Shown one piece after another: positions 7,232 to 15,255 of a DNA stretch of 16,381 nucleotides. Below the pieces are notes generated by a model that made no database searches, was not told the origin of the DNA, and saw only the letters and a program-made list of their open reading frames with translations. The position numbers and the translations under genes are program-made. Position 1 is the stretch's first letter. Each line of letters begins with the position of its first letter. Source of the stretch: Megamonas hypermegale_A (lineage in GTDB: Bacteria; Bacillota; Negativicutes; Selenomonadales; Selenomonadaceae). The stretch lies in NCBI RefSeq assembly GCF_030371585.1, contig NZ_JAUDCE010000043.1. One strand, given 5' to 3'.

Positions 7232-8329
7232 CTATTCAAAATGAAAAGTTCTTGCACCGTATTTATACCATGCAGCGCATGTTCCCTCTACCGATACCAT
7301 ACAGGAACCGACTGCGTGATTTGGCGTGCAGACCTTGCCGAACAGCGGGCACTGCGTCGGTTTTACCAGACCTTTCAATACCTCGCCGCAGCGGCAGCCT
7401 GCCGGTTCTTTGGAAATTTCTTTTTCTACCGGAAGCATTTTCCGTGCGTCAAATTCAACAAAATCGTCATTGATATCGAACCCGGATTTTTTTATCGTTC
7501 CCAGCCCGCGCCAATCAGCATCAGCCAGTTTGTACACCGTCTGCATTATTTTCTGCGCCTGAATATTTCCTTCATCTTTGACGACGCGCCTGTACTGATT
7601 TTCTATCTGTGCTCTTTCTTCATGCCGCTGTTTTGCCAGCATGTAAATCGAGCTCAAGATATCGAGCGGATCAAAGCCGGCGATGACCGACGGCAGATGA
7701 TACCTGTCTGCGATGAATTCAAACGGTTTTCTGCCTGTAATAACACAGACATGACCCGGCAGTAAAAAACCGTCCACTTTTATATCATGGCCGCCTAAAA
7801 GCGCATTTACGGCAGGATATGTCAGTTTATGCGCTGTCAGTACATAGAAATTCTTTATATTCTGCGCTTTAGCCGTAAGTATCGTAGCCGCCGCCGTCGG
7901 CGAGGTAGTTTCAAAACCGACCGCCAGAAAAATAACTTTTTTTGTTGGATTGTCCTTCGCTATCTGCAGGCTGTCCAGCGGCGAATACACAATCCGCACA
8001 TCATAGCCTTCCGCTTTTACGCTGTTTAGACTGGAGGTCGTCCCCGGCACTTTGAGCATATCACCGAATGTCGCGATAATCACGTCTTTCTGACGCGCAT
8101 AGGCGATAGCCGTATCGAGGTAATCATTCGGCGTAACACATACGGGACAGCCTGGACCGCTTACAAGCTCCACTTTTTCCGGCAGGAGCTGGCGGATGCC
8201 GGCGCGGAAAATCGCGACCGTGTGTGTACCGCATACTTCCATAAAGCGCACCGGTTCTTGAATCAGATTGTCTATCTCTTTAAGAAAAAAGTCCGCCGCC
8301 TGTTTTGTCTCCTTTGCTGTCAACATCAT
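7232..8329 (-). CDS. hypD: Hydrogenase maturation factor HypD (Fe(CN)2CO assembly)
   Basis: 365 residues. HypD is a [4Fe-4S] protein that forms, with HypC, the scaffold on which Fe(CN)2CO is built. Key motifs are MEVCGTHT (C33, H36), GPGCPVC (C61, C64), TFGDMLKVPG, VGFETTSPT, LPGHVC and AGFDPLDIL. The C-terminal cysteine region for the iron-sulfur cluster (CRCGEVLKG, QCPLFGKVC, GSCMV, GTCAAWYKYG) is complete. The start codon lies inside hypC, an overlap of 50 nt; an adjacent ATG at 8326 is equally possible. GAGGTG upstream is a rather distant SD. Family length is normal. Confidence 0.94.
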   Translation of the reverse strand: MMLTAKETKQAADFFLKEIDNLIQEPVRFMEVCGTHTVAIFRAGIRQLLPEKVELVSGPGCPVCVTPNDYLDTAIAYARQKDVIIATFGDMLKVPGTTSSLNSVKAEGYDVRIVYSPLDSLQIAKDNPTKKVIFLAVGFETTSPTAAATILTAKAQNIKNFYVLTAHKLTYPAVNALLGGHDIKVDGFLLPGHVCVITGRKPFEFIADRYHLPSVIAGFDPLDILSSIYMLAKQRHEERAQIENQYRRVVKDEGNIQAQKIMQTVYKLADADWRGLGTIKKSGFDINDDFVEFDARKMLPVEKEISKEPAGCRCGEVLKGLVKPTQCPLFGKVCTPNHAVGSCMVSVEGTCAAWYKYGARTFHFE

Positions 8330-8543
8330 CAGGATAAAGCACCTCTTTCAATAATTCGCTTGTAATGCGCGCTTCCTCTTCATCTATAACCTGAATGGCA
8401 AAACCGGCATGCATTAAAATATAATCGCCTTCTTTCGCCTCCGGCAAAAGCATCATGCTGATATCACGGCGGATGCCTTCCACTTCCACCGTAGCCATCA
8501 TATCCTTTTTTTCAATTATTTTAGCAGGAACTGCTAAGCACAT
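8280..8543 (-). CDS. hypC: Hydrogenase maturation chaperone HypC
   Basis: 87 residues. HypC carries iron with its ligands to the large-subunit precursor. It begins MCLAVPAKI: the cysteine at position 2, essential in the family, is present, and GDYILMHAGFAIQVIDEEEA is the conserved central block. The start at 8543 is set by AGGAGG 7 nt upstream, and a longer reading to 8561 would bury the essential N-terminal cysteine. The tail rich in K and G (about residues 72-87) extends past typical HypC and covers the start of hypD. Confidence 0.93.
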   Translation of the reverse strand: MCLAVPAKIIEKKDMMATVEVEGIRRDISMMLLPEAKEGDYILMHAGFAIQVIDEEEARITSELLKEVLYPDDVDSKGDKTGGGLFS

Positions 8544-8550
8544 CGTCCTG

Positions 8551-8557
8551 CCTCCTC
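8551..8557 (-). promoter_or_regulatory. hypC ribosome binding site next to the hypF stop codon
   Basis: The minus strand reads GAGGAGG, 7 nt before the hypC ATG and directly abutting the hypF TGA (8558-8560). It decides the hypC start and suggests translational coupling. Confidence 0.75.
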
Positions 8558-10837
8558 TCACAAATTTATCAGTCCTTTTTTATACTGCGCCAAAGCGACA
8601 GCCGCCTGTCCTAAAGATATGCCACCATCATTTACGGGAACTTTTTCATTGATATATACGCTGAACTTATCGGCAAGCTGTGCGTAAATCAAATTCATCA
8701 GCGTTATATTCTGGCATACGCCGCCGCTCAGTGCCACTGTTTTTATACCTGTAGTACGGCTGATTTTTTTTACCATATCGCATACGGCCTGTGCCATCGT
8801 CAAATGAAACGACTGCGCCGCATAACTTACGCCTTTAAGCTGTTTTACGTCATACAGAGCTTTATACGCCTGTTTAAAGTCCAATATATCCTGCCAGCCG
8901 TCAACGTAAATTTCATAAGGCAGAATTTCGCCGGTACTGCCGTATGCCATACACTCCAGCTCAATAGCCGCCTGTCCTTCGTAATTTATTTTATGGCGGA
9001 TGCCCAACAGCGCCGATACCGTATCAAACACTCTGCCGGCGCCTGAAGACAGCGGCGAATTAAGCCCCGCTTTTGCCGCCTGCACGAGCAGCTGCCAGTT
9101 ATTCTGCAACAGTTCCGGATATTTTCCCGCCAACTGTTCGCCGTATATTTCATATACCTGATAAAGCGCCAGCCGCCACGGTTCCTTCACGGCTTTTGCG
9201 CCGCCCGGCAGCGGCATATAAGCAAAATGACCGACTCTTTTGTACCCTGTCAAATCGGCTACCATAAATTCGCCGCCCCAGATATGACCGTCTGCGCCGT
9301 AGCCGGTGCCGTCCAGCGCCACGCCGATGACTTTATCAGACAAATTATGTTCAGCCAGAACAGAAGCAATATGGGCATGATGATGCTGCACTTCCACCAA
9401 CGGCAAATTCTGCTCTTTAGCATACTTTGTCGAAAAATATTCCGGGTGCATATCACAGGCGATTAAATCCGGCTTAATATCGAACAATCGTTTAAACAGC
9501 TGCACGCTTTCCCTGTAAGCATCATTGACTGCCATATTTTCCAAATCGCCGATATGCTGACTCAAAAAAGCTCTGTCGTGCTTTGTCAGGCAGAATGTGT
9601 TTTTCAGCTCCGACCCGCAGGCTAAAACGCTGATACCGCTTTTCAGACGGCCAAGATTGACAGGAGCCGGTGCAAAACCGCGGCTGCGGCGGATTATCAT
9701 CTGCCTATCGCGAAATACGCGCACGACAGAATCGTCTACGCGCGTATTAATTATGCGGTTATGCACCAGTTTGTAATCGGCAATTTCCCTTAAATGCGAA
9801 AAAGCATCCTCATCACGGTATACAATCGGCTCATCGCTCAGATTGGCACTCGTCATTACGAATACGTCATCATCATGCAGAAGCAGGCAGTGCACCGGCG
9901 CATATGCCAGCATCACACCCAGATACGCATTATGCGGTGCTACCTCCTGCGCCAGATTGTACTCTTCTGATTTATGGAGCAGTACAATCGGCGCCGCTGC
10001 CGACGTCAGCAGTTTTTCTTCCCGGCTGCTTACACAGCACAGTTTTTTTATCGCTTCCATATTCGCCGCCATTACGGCAAACGGCTTGTCTTCGCGGATT
10101 TTCCTCCGCCTTAACGTTGCCACCGCTTCAGCGTTAAAAGCATCGCAGGCAAGATGATAGCCGCCAATGCCTTTAACCGCCACTATAGCGCCCTGTTTGA
10201 TTAAATCGTGCGCTTTAGCGATAACATCGTCGCAGATTATTTCCGTCTCGCCGAATAAACGGTATTGCGGCCCGCAATCGGCGCACGCATTCGGCTGAGC
10301 ATGAAACCGTCTATCCAGCGGACTGTCGTATTCCGTCCGGCATTTTCCGCACATAATAAAATCCTGCATCGTTGTATTTTGGCGGTCATACGGCACATCG
10401 CGCACAATGGAAAAACGCGGCCCGCAGTTAGTGCAGTTCGTAAACGCATAATTATATCTTCTATCGTTTTTATCTTTTATTTCACGGCGGCAATCGGCAC
10501 AAATCGCCAAATCAGGTGAAATAAGCGTTTCACGTTCGACTGCCTGCGGACTGGGCTTTATAACAAAATCCGTCTCCTCGTTTTTAAACGGCAAATCAAC
10601 TGTCGCTATCCCGGAAACGAAAGATGCCGGCGGCGCAAGCAGCCTTATATTTCGTATAAACTCATCCAGTTTTTCGCCCTGTGCCTCAATCAGCACGCCT
10701 TCACTGTCGTTTAATACATAGCCCGTCAGATTATTTTCCTTTGCCAGCCGGTAAATAAACGGACGAAAACCTACGCCCTGCACAATGCCTGTTACTCGTA
10801 TTTTACACCGCTTTATTTCTGATACTGTGCTACCCAT
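8558..10837 (-). CDS. hypF: Carbamoyltransferase HypF
   Basis: 759 residues, full length. HypF turns carbamoyl phosphate and ATP into carbamoyl-adenylate and transfers the carbamoyl group to HypE. Domains in order: acylphosphatase-like (about 10-95; GIVQGVGFRPF with R25, and N43), double zinc finger (C113/C116, C135/C138, C163/C166, C185/C188), YrdC-like (about 205-390; KPFAVMA, TSANLSDEP), and Kae1-like (about 400-759; HHHAH at 485-489, ALDGTGYGADGHIWGGEF, ALSGGVCQN). All key residues are present. The start overlaps the maturation protease gene by 25 nt. AAGGAAG lies about 10 nt before the ATG. The gene sits mid-cluster and is followed by hypC after 14 nt. Confidence 0.95.
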   Translation of the reverse strand: MGSTVSEIKRCKIRVTGIVQGVGFRPFIYRLAKENNLTGYVLNDSEGVLIEAQGEKLDEFIRNIRLLAPPASFVSGIATVDLPFKNEETDFVIKPSPQAVERETLISPDLAICADCRREIKDKNDRRYNYAFTNCTNCGPRFSIVRDVPYDRQNTTMQDFIMCGKCRTEYDSPLDRRFHAQPNACADCGPQYRLFGETEIICDDVIAKAHDLIKQGAIVAVKGIGGYHLACDAFNAEAVATLRRRKIREDKPFAVMAANMEAIKKLCCVSSREEKLLTSAAAPIVLLHKSEEYNLAQEVAPHNAYLGVMLAYAPVHCLLLHDDDVFVMTSANLSDEPIVYRDEDAFSHLREIADYKLVHNRIINTRVDDSVVRVFRDRQMIIRRSRGFAPAPVNLGRLKSGISVLACGSELKNTFCLTKHDRAFLSQHIGDLENMAVNDAYRESVQLFKRLFDIKPDLIACDMHPEYFSTKYAKEQNLPLVEVQHHHAHIASVLAEHNLSDKVIGVALDGTGYGADGHIWGGEFMVADLTGYKRVGHFAYMPLPGGAKAVKEPWRLALYQVYEIYGEQLAGKYPELLQNNWQLLVQAAKAGLNSPLSSGAGRVFDTVSALLGIRHKINYEGQAAIELECMAYGSTGEILPYEIYVDGWQDILDFKQAYKALYDVKQLKGVSYAAQSFHLTMAQAVCDMVKKISRTTGIKTVALSGGVCQNITLMNLIYAQLADKFSVYINEKVPVNDGGISLGQAAVALAQYKKGLINL

Positions 10838-11289
10838 TTATCGACAACTTCCTTGGCTTTTTGCGCCACCTGCGGAATTTTCGCCGCTACGGCCGGCGTC
10901 AAATCGACTCCCATGAATACGACCTGCGGCTTTATACCCATTACGACGATTTCATCCACAGGATTATCCGTGAGCTTCAATACGGCCAGCATATCATTCA
11001 CACCCAAATCATGCACGGACATTTTATTTTTAAAGTAGGCATTGAGCTCATCACCCGTAAACTGGTAAAAATCGCCCACATTTCCGTCAATATCCATCGC
11101 ATCGATAAACAGCAATTTTTTCGTTCCGGCGATATACGGCATTAAATCCATGCCGAGCGTTCCGCCGTCGATAATCTGCACGCACTCCGGATAATTCGTA
11201 ATTTGCTGCAGATATTCGGCGCATCTCACACCGAAGCCTTCATCCTGCATGATGATATTGCCGATACCTACAACTGAAATATCTGCCAT
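10813..11289 (-). CDS. Hydrogenase maturation protease (HyaD/HybD family, peptidase M52)
   Basis: 158 residues. After nickel insertion this endopeptidase removes the C-terminal tail of the large subunit, which locks in the active site. The nickel-sensing residues of HybD are matched: E17 in MQDEGFG, D63 in FIDAMD and H93 in SVHDLG. GIGNIIMQDEG and DGGTLGMDL are family blocks. The ATG lies one base after the hypB stop codon, with GGGGAA as SD, so translation is probably coupled. The natural substrate is the large subunit of this same cluster, which carries a 24-residue tail after DPCIACATH. Confidence 0.93.
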   Translation of the reverse strand: MADISVVGIGNIIMQDEGFGVRCAEYLQQITNYPECVQIIDGGTLGMDLMPYIAGTKKLLFIDAMDIDGNVGDFYQFTGDELNAYFKNKMSVHDLGVNDMLAVLKLTDNPVDEIVVMGIKPQVVFMGVDLTPAVAAKIPQVAQKAKEVVDKWVAQYQK

Positions 11290-11290
11290 C

Positions 11291-11965
11291 TTAAATTCCC
11301 CTATTCAAACGCTGTTGTTTTTTCTTAAATTCACTGCGGACAAAATCGCACCATTTATCTACGCCCTGCCCGCTCGAAGCTGCCGTTTCCATGATTTCCA
11401 GCTGCGGATGAATACATTTCAAATCATGTTTGGCGCTTTCCATATCAAAATTGGTAAACGGCAGAATATCTACTTTATTTAAAATAGCCGCCTGCGACTC
11501 TTTAAAGATAATCGGGTATTTAAGCGGCTTGTCATCACCTTCCGTGATGCTCAGCACCGTAACTTTCATATCTTCGCCCACGACAAATTCCGCTGGGCAG
11601 ACGAGATTGCCCACATTTTCAATAATCACCACATCGAGATTTGCCAAATCCAAATCGCCTAAAACATCCTTGACCATAGGCGCATCAAGATGACAGCCGC
11701 CGTTTGTATTAATCTGAATTACCGGCACATTATGCTGAGCAATCCTGTCGGCATCCTTATCCGTAAACAAGTCGCCTTCAATTACCGCCAGACGTAAATC
11801 ATCTTTCAGATTGGCAATCGTTTTTTCCAGCAAAGTCGTTTTGCCCGACCCCGGCGAACCGAGCAGATTTATCGCCAGTACGCCGTTCTTGTCGAACAAA
11901 GCTTTATTTTCACTCGCTATCATATCATTTCTGCCAAGAATATCTTGCATTACAGGTATATCCAT
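11291..11965 (-). CDS. hypB: Hydrogenase nickel-insertion GTPase HypB (short form)
   Basis: 224 residues. HypB is a SIMIBI-class GTPase that works with HypA to load nickel into the large subunit. Walker A GSPGSGKTT is at 36-44, followed by EGDLFTDKDA, the G-domain metal-site motif GGCHLDA (C91, H92), ENVGNLVCP (C123) and NKVD (163-166). It lacks both the N-terminal CXXCGC nickel site of E. coli HypB and a histidine-rich stretch; only about 35 residues precede the P-loop. The ATG overlaps the hypA stop codon (TAATG), with GGAGG just upstream. Confidence 0.95.
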   Translation of the reverse strand: MDIPVMQDILGRNDMIASENKALFDKNGVLAINLLGSPGSGKTTLLEKTIANLKDDLRLAVIEGDLFTDKDADRIAQHNVPVIQINTNGGCHLDAPMVKDVLGDLDLANLDVVIIENVGNLVCPAEFVVGEDMKVTVLSITEGDDKPLKYPIIFKESQAAILNKVDILPFTNFDMESAKHDLKCIHPQLEIMETAASSGQGVDKWCDFVRSEFKKKQQRLNRGI

Positions 11966-12306
11966 TATTCCGCCTCCAAAGACTCGACTCGAAGCTCCCG
12001 TCCCGATACAATCTCCATGCGCAGAGATTTACAGTTCGGACAGGTAAAATTGTATCTTTCAATTTTAGTCTCGTTTCCGCAATCCAAGCATCTTGCCACG
12101 AGCGGAATATGCTTCAACACAAGTTTCGCTCCTTGCGCTTTCGTGCCTTTAGACAGTGAGTCAAAGCAAAATTCCAAAGACTCCGGCACGACACCCGTCA
12201 TCTCACCGACTAAAATCGAAATTTCCGTAACTTTTTTCGCTTCGTTTTTATCCGCATAGCCGAGGACAATATCCAAAATGCCCTCCGCCAATGCCATTTC
12301 ATGCAT
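11965..12306 (-). CDS. hypA: Hydrogenase nickel-insertion chaperone HypA
   Basis: 113 residues, normal length. HypA binds nickel through the N-terminal Met-His-Glu and holds structural zinc with two CXXC motifs: C73/C76 and C89/C92. The N-terminus MHEMALAEGI is diagnostic. It partners HypB, whose gene follows with a 1-nt overlap. No SD sequence is visible in front of the ATG; the 14 nt upstream are mostly T and A and follow directly on a stable hairpin. Confidence 0.94.
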   Translation of the reverse strand: MHEMALAEGILDIVLGYADKNEAKKVTEISILVGEMTGVVPESLEFCFDSLSKGTKAQGAKLVLKHIPLVARCLDCGNETKIERYNFTCPNCKSLRMEIVSGRELRVESLEAE

Positions 12307-12319
12307 AATAACAATAACA

Positions 12320-12348
12320 AAACAGCCGGGAGGTTAACCCGGCTGTTT
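12320..12348 (-). terminator. Hairpin between the HMA-like gene and hypA (partial terminator or processing site)
   Basis: AAACAGCCGGG (12320-12330) pairs perfectly with CCCGGCTGTTT (12338-12348) around a 7-nt loop. On the minus strand the hairpin is followed by a T-rich but interrupted stretch, TTTTGTTATTGTTATT. It sits in the only long gap of the cluster. It could attenuate transcription into the maturation genes or protect the 3' end of the structural-gene mRNA. Confidence 0.65.
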
Positions 12349-12356
12349 AATTCTCC

Positions 12357-12599
12357 TTATAACAGTGCAGTCAGACCGCGCTGAGCAAATTCAGCAGTCA
12401 ACTGAGTCAGCGGTGTTTTTGCAGGATTGTAATTAATCGTGGTTTCACCGTTATGCGCATGAATATGAACATTATACACGCCAGGAAGACCAAGCAGGGA
12501 TTCTTTGATTTCCCTTGCGTTTTCCTTCGTATAACCTTCAACTTTAAATCTTAATTTATTACCCTTGCCGCCGAAAAGGCAGCCGCAAGTAAGACACAT
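12357..12599 (-). CDS. Small HMA-fold-like protein with N-terminal CXXCGC motif; possible nickel chaperone
   Basis: 80 residues. It begins MCLTCGCLFGGKG: C2, C5 and C7 reproduce the CXXCGC high-affinity nickel motif at the very N-terminus of E. coli HypB (MCTTCGC). Residues 15-80 look like a ferredoxin-like heavy-metal-associated (HMA) domain: beta (KLRFKVEGY), helix (KENAREIKESLLGL), PGVYNVHIHAHNGETTINYNP, then a second helix. The usual MXCXXC in the first loop is missing (GYTKEN instead), but H45, H47 and H49 lie in a strand. AAAGAGGTG gives a clear SD 8 nt before the ATG. The gene follows cytochrome b by 15 nt and precedes hypA. I do not know a named family for it. Nickel binding and handover to HypA/HypB is inference. 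Confidence 0.85.
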   Translation of the reverse strand: MCLTCGCLFGGKGNKLRFKVEGYTKENAREIKESLLGLPGVYNVHIHAHNGETTINYNPAKTPLTQLTAEFAQRGLTALL

Positions 12600-12614
12600 T
12601 AACTTAACACCTCT

Positions 12615-13352
12615 TTAGTCTTCGGCAATCTTACCGTTTTTATCCTTGAGGTCATCAATATCAGCCGGAATGTGCGCCAGCGTTTTGGCACCGGAAAACA
12701 TACTGCCTGCTTCGCCTTCACGTTCCATGAGGTCGGCTCTGAATACCATGTAAACGTGACCCATAGCAAAGAAGATAATAAACCAGGCAAAATAATGATG
12801 AACCCAATGGAAAATCATTTCACCGTACATACCAATGGACCAGCCGAAGATAGTCGCCGGAAGGCCTGTCGGGTTCGGCATGAAGTACATGGCAAAACCG
12901 GTCACGATTTCCACCAGAACCATTACGTACAGTGCCAAATACGAACCGCGCGCCAACGGATTGCGCAGATACGGTTTATGCGTGTATTTAAGCAGGCTGT
13001 AGTGCATGCCGACTTCCACCATTTCTTCCATGTATTTCGTCGTCCAGAATTTTGGCAACAGACGGTCGCCGCGGTTGATTATCCAGCCGTAAATACGCAG
13101 TACAAACGATGCAGTGAAAATAAATCCCAGCAGAAAATGCACATTGCGCACCAAATCCACGGACAAACGCCAGTCAGCCAGCGCCGGTTCCATGCCCGGG
13201 CCGCCAGAAACAGGGTTCATAATCCAAAGACCGGTTACGAACAGACCGGCAATGCACCATACCATAATCCAGTGGAATATTCTCAGAAACGGGCTGAAAA
13301 TATAGTACTTGCGCAGCTGTCCTTTCGGATGAATTAATTTTACTCTAGCCAT
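12615..13352 (-). CDS. [NiFe]-hydrogenase b-type cytochrome subunit (HyaC family)
   Basis: 245 residues. It is an integral membrane di-heme cytochrome b that takes electrons from the small subunit to quinone. Four hydrophobic segments lie at about 27-46, 67-90, 135-158 and 178-204. Candidate heme ligands are H27 (RIFHW), H72 (NVHFLLG), H182/H185/H186 (FHWVHH) and H199 (GHVYMVFR). The C-terminal tail from about 205 is hydrophilic. The start overlaps the large-subunit stop codon by 8 nt, and its SD AGGGGTGG lies inside the large-subunit coding sequence, so the two are translationally coupled. Confidence 0.92.
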   Translation of the reverse strand: MARVKLIHPKGQLRKYYIFSPFLRIFHWIMVWCIAGLFVTGLWIMNPVSGGPGMEPALADWRLSVDLVRNVHFLLGFIFTASFVLRIYGWIINRGDRLLPKFWTTKYMEEMVEVGMHYSLLKYTHKPYLRNPLARGSYLALYVMVLVEIVTGFAMYFMPNPTGLPATIFGWSIGMYGEMIFHWVHHYFAWFIIFFAMGHVYMVFRADLMEREGEAGSMFSGAKTLAHIPADIDDLKDKNGKIAED

Positions 13353-15249
13353 TCAAACCACCCCTAATATAAGGGTCAGTATTAACTGTTGTTATTGTTC
13401 TTCCCTTCGCATCATATAAGTGAGTAGCACAAGCTATACACGGGTCAAAGGAGCGTACAGCTCTAACGATTTCCAGCGGTTTTTCCGGAATTTTAACGAC
13501 TGTTTCCATCATAGTGCGTTCAAAAGCGCCGCGTCCTGCCACTTCGTCGCGCGGACATGCGTTCCATGTCGTCGGAACTACAGCCTGGTAATTACTGCAT
13601 TTGCCGTCTTTAATGGCTACCCAGTGGCTGAGCGCACCGCGCGGAGCTTCATACAGGCCTACGCCCTTTACTTCTTCCGTCGGCCATGTGGAAGGTTTCC
13701 ATTTCGTAACATCAGCCGTATCCGTATCACCAGCGCTGATATTTTTAACGAGTTTATCAAAGAAATACTTATTCATGCAAGCATTAAGCTGAGCATCCAA
13801 GCCGCGCGTTACAGTACGGCCGAGCGTGGACAATAGCCATCTTTCCGGAGCTACGTTGAGCAGACGGGAAATAGCATCCACCTGGTCAACCATCATTTTT
13901 TCCGCCCAGTTCGGCTGAATAAGGTTCTGTTTAACTTTTGTATAAATAATAATGTAACGAGCAAGCGGACCAACTTCTGCCGTTTTGCCGCGCCACATCG
14001 GAGTTTTAATCCAGGAATATTTACCCTGTTCATCGAGCTGCTGCCAATGGCTCTTATTGCCGCTCTTATCGCCGGTATATTCAGCTTCGGATTTTCCGTC
14101 CCAAGGATGGAGAGCTTCGCCGTCTTTATACCAGGAATGCGTTGTCGTTTCCGTCAATACTTCCGGGTCTTTCAAATCATCGGAGGTAATGTCGGTTACT
14201 TTAGCTTTCATAACGCCGTTTTTGAAGTTTTCCACTACGGCATTGCAGCGTACCATAATCTGGCTGAACCATTCGCCGTTGCCGTTAGCTACACCTGCAA
14301 ACGGTTCTTCTGGGAATGCGCCGAAACCGAGCACACGGTCGCCGGCAAGTCCGCCGCCGTCCAAAGCCGCGCCTTTCTGCGCACAGATATGGCCGATAGC
14401 CAGCAGGTCAGGCAGATAGAAATTGTTTACCAAATCCATGCTCAGTCTGATGGATGTATCAACAGCAGCAAGTCTCTGGCTGTTTACCGGCGCATTCATT
14501 TCATCCATGGAGATAGCGCACGGCATACCACCGACTACATAGTGCGGATGCGGGTTCTTACCGCCGAAAATAACATGCGGAATGACAACTTCACGCTGTT
14601 TATCGAGCATATTGAGATAATGAGCCACCGCCATTAAATGAACTTCCGGCGGAAGAAGCTGATAATCAGGATGGTCCCACCAGTTGGCAGCGAAAATACC
14701 GAGCTGTCCACCGCTTACAAGTGCCTGTACTTTATCTTTAACAGCCTGGAAATATGCCGGTGTTGCCTTCGGGAATTCTTTCGGATATGCCGAAAAATCA
14801 TAATCCATAGGGCCTGCAAACGGTAATTTATAATTTGCCAGTACTGTATTCTGCAGATTTGCCGTAGCTGTTGCATCCGCCTTGAGCGCTTCAATCGGGC
14901 TTACCCAGTCCAGCGCATGCAGATGGTAAAAATGCACTAAATGGTCATGCACCGTAAGTGTAGCCGCCATGATATTGCGGATGTAGTTGGCATTCTTCGG
15001 TATTTTAATACCGAGTGCATCTTCAACGGCACGAACGCAGCCGAGTGAGTGAGAGCTTGTGCAAACACCGCAGATACGCTGAATATATGCCCATAAATCG
15101 CGCGGGTCGCGATTTTTTGCAATTACTTCCAGCCCTCTCCATGCCGTACCGCTGGAGATTGCATCTGTTACTTGATTTCCTTGTACTTCAATTTCAACAC
15201 GCAAATGACCTTCAATGCGTGTTACCGGGTCTACTACTATATGTGGCAT
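13345..15249 (-). CDS. [NiFe]-hydrogenase large subunit (group 1 uptake type)
   Basis: 634 residues. It is the catalytic subunit holding the NiFe(CN)2CO centre that oxidises H2. The N-terminal ligand motif is RICGVCTSSH (C60, C63, H67) and the C-terminal one is DPCIACATH (C604, C607, H610). Cleavage by the maturation protease is expected after H610, removing 24 residues; many group 1 enzymes have about 15. Other group 1 blocks include VVDPVTRIEGHLR, HPHYVVGGMPCAISMD and YSWIKTPMWRGKTAEVGPLAR. It lacks a signal peptide and is exported by riding on the Tat signal of the small subunit. The ATG is 6 nt after the small-subunit stop codon, with AGGACGG as SD. Confidence 0.95.
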   Translation of the reverse strand: MPHIVVDPVTRIEGHLRVEIEVQGNQVTDAISSGTAWRGLEVIAKNRDPRDLWAYIQRICGVCTSSHSLGCVRAVEDALGIKIPKNANYIRNIMAATLTVHDHLVHFYHLHALDWVSPIEALKADATATANLQNTVLANYKLPFAGPMDYDFSAYPKEFPKATPAYFQAVKDKVQALVSGGQLGIFAANWWDHPDYQLLPPEVHLMAVAHYLNMLDKQREVVIPHVIFGGKNPHPHYVVGGMPCAISMDEMNAPVNSQRLAAVDTSIRLSMDLVNNFYLPDLLAIGHICAQKGAALDGGGLAGDRVLGFGAFPEEPFAGVANGNGEWFSQIMVRCNAVVENFKNGVMKAKVTDITSDDLKDPEVLTETTTHSWYKDGEALHPWDGKSEAEYTGDKSGNKSHWQQLDEQGKYSWIKTPMWRGKTAEVGPLARYIIIYTKVKQNLIQPNWAEKMMVDQVDAISRLLNVAPERWLLSTLGRTVTRGLDAQLNACMNKYFFDKLVKNISAGDTDTADVTKWKPSTWPTEEVKGVGLYEAPRGALSHWVAIKDGKCSNYQAVVPTTWNACPRDEVAGRGAFERTMMETVVKIPEKPLEIVRAVRSFDPCIACATHLYDAKGRTITTVNTDPYIRGGLNG

Positions 15250-15255
15250 TATTCA

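Noticed and set aside
12320..12348. Inverted repeat as an end of a mobile element
   Set aside because: It is a single local hairpin with a T-rich flank, with no transposase, partner repeat or target duplication; termination or processing explains it better.
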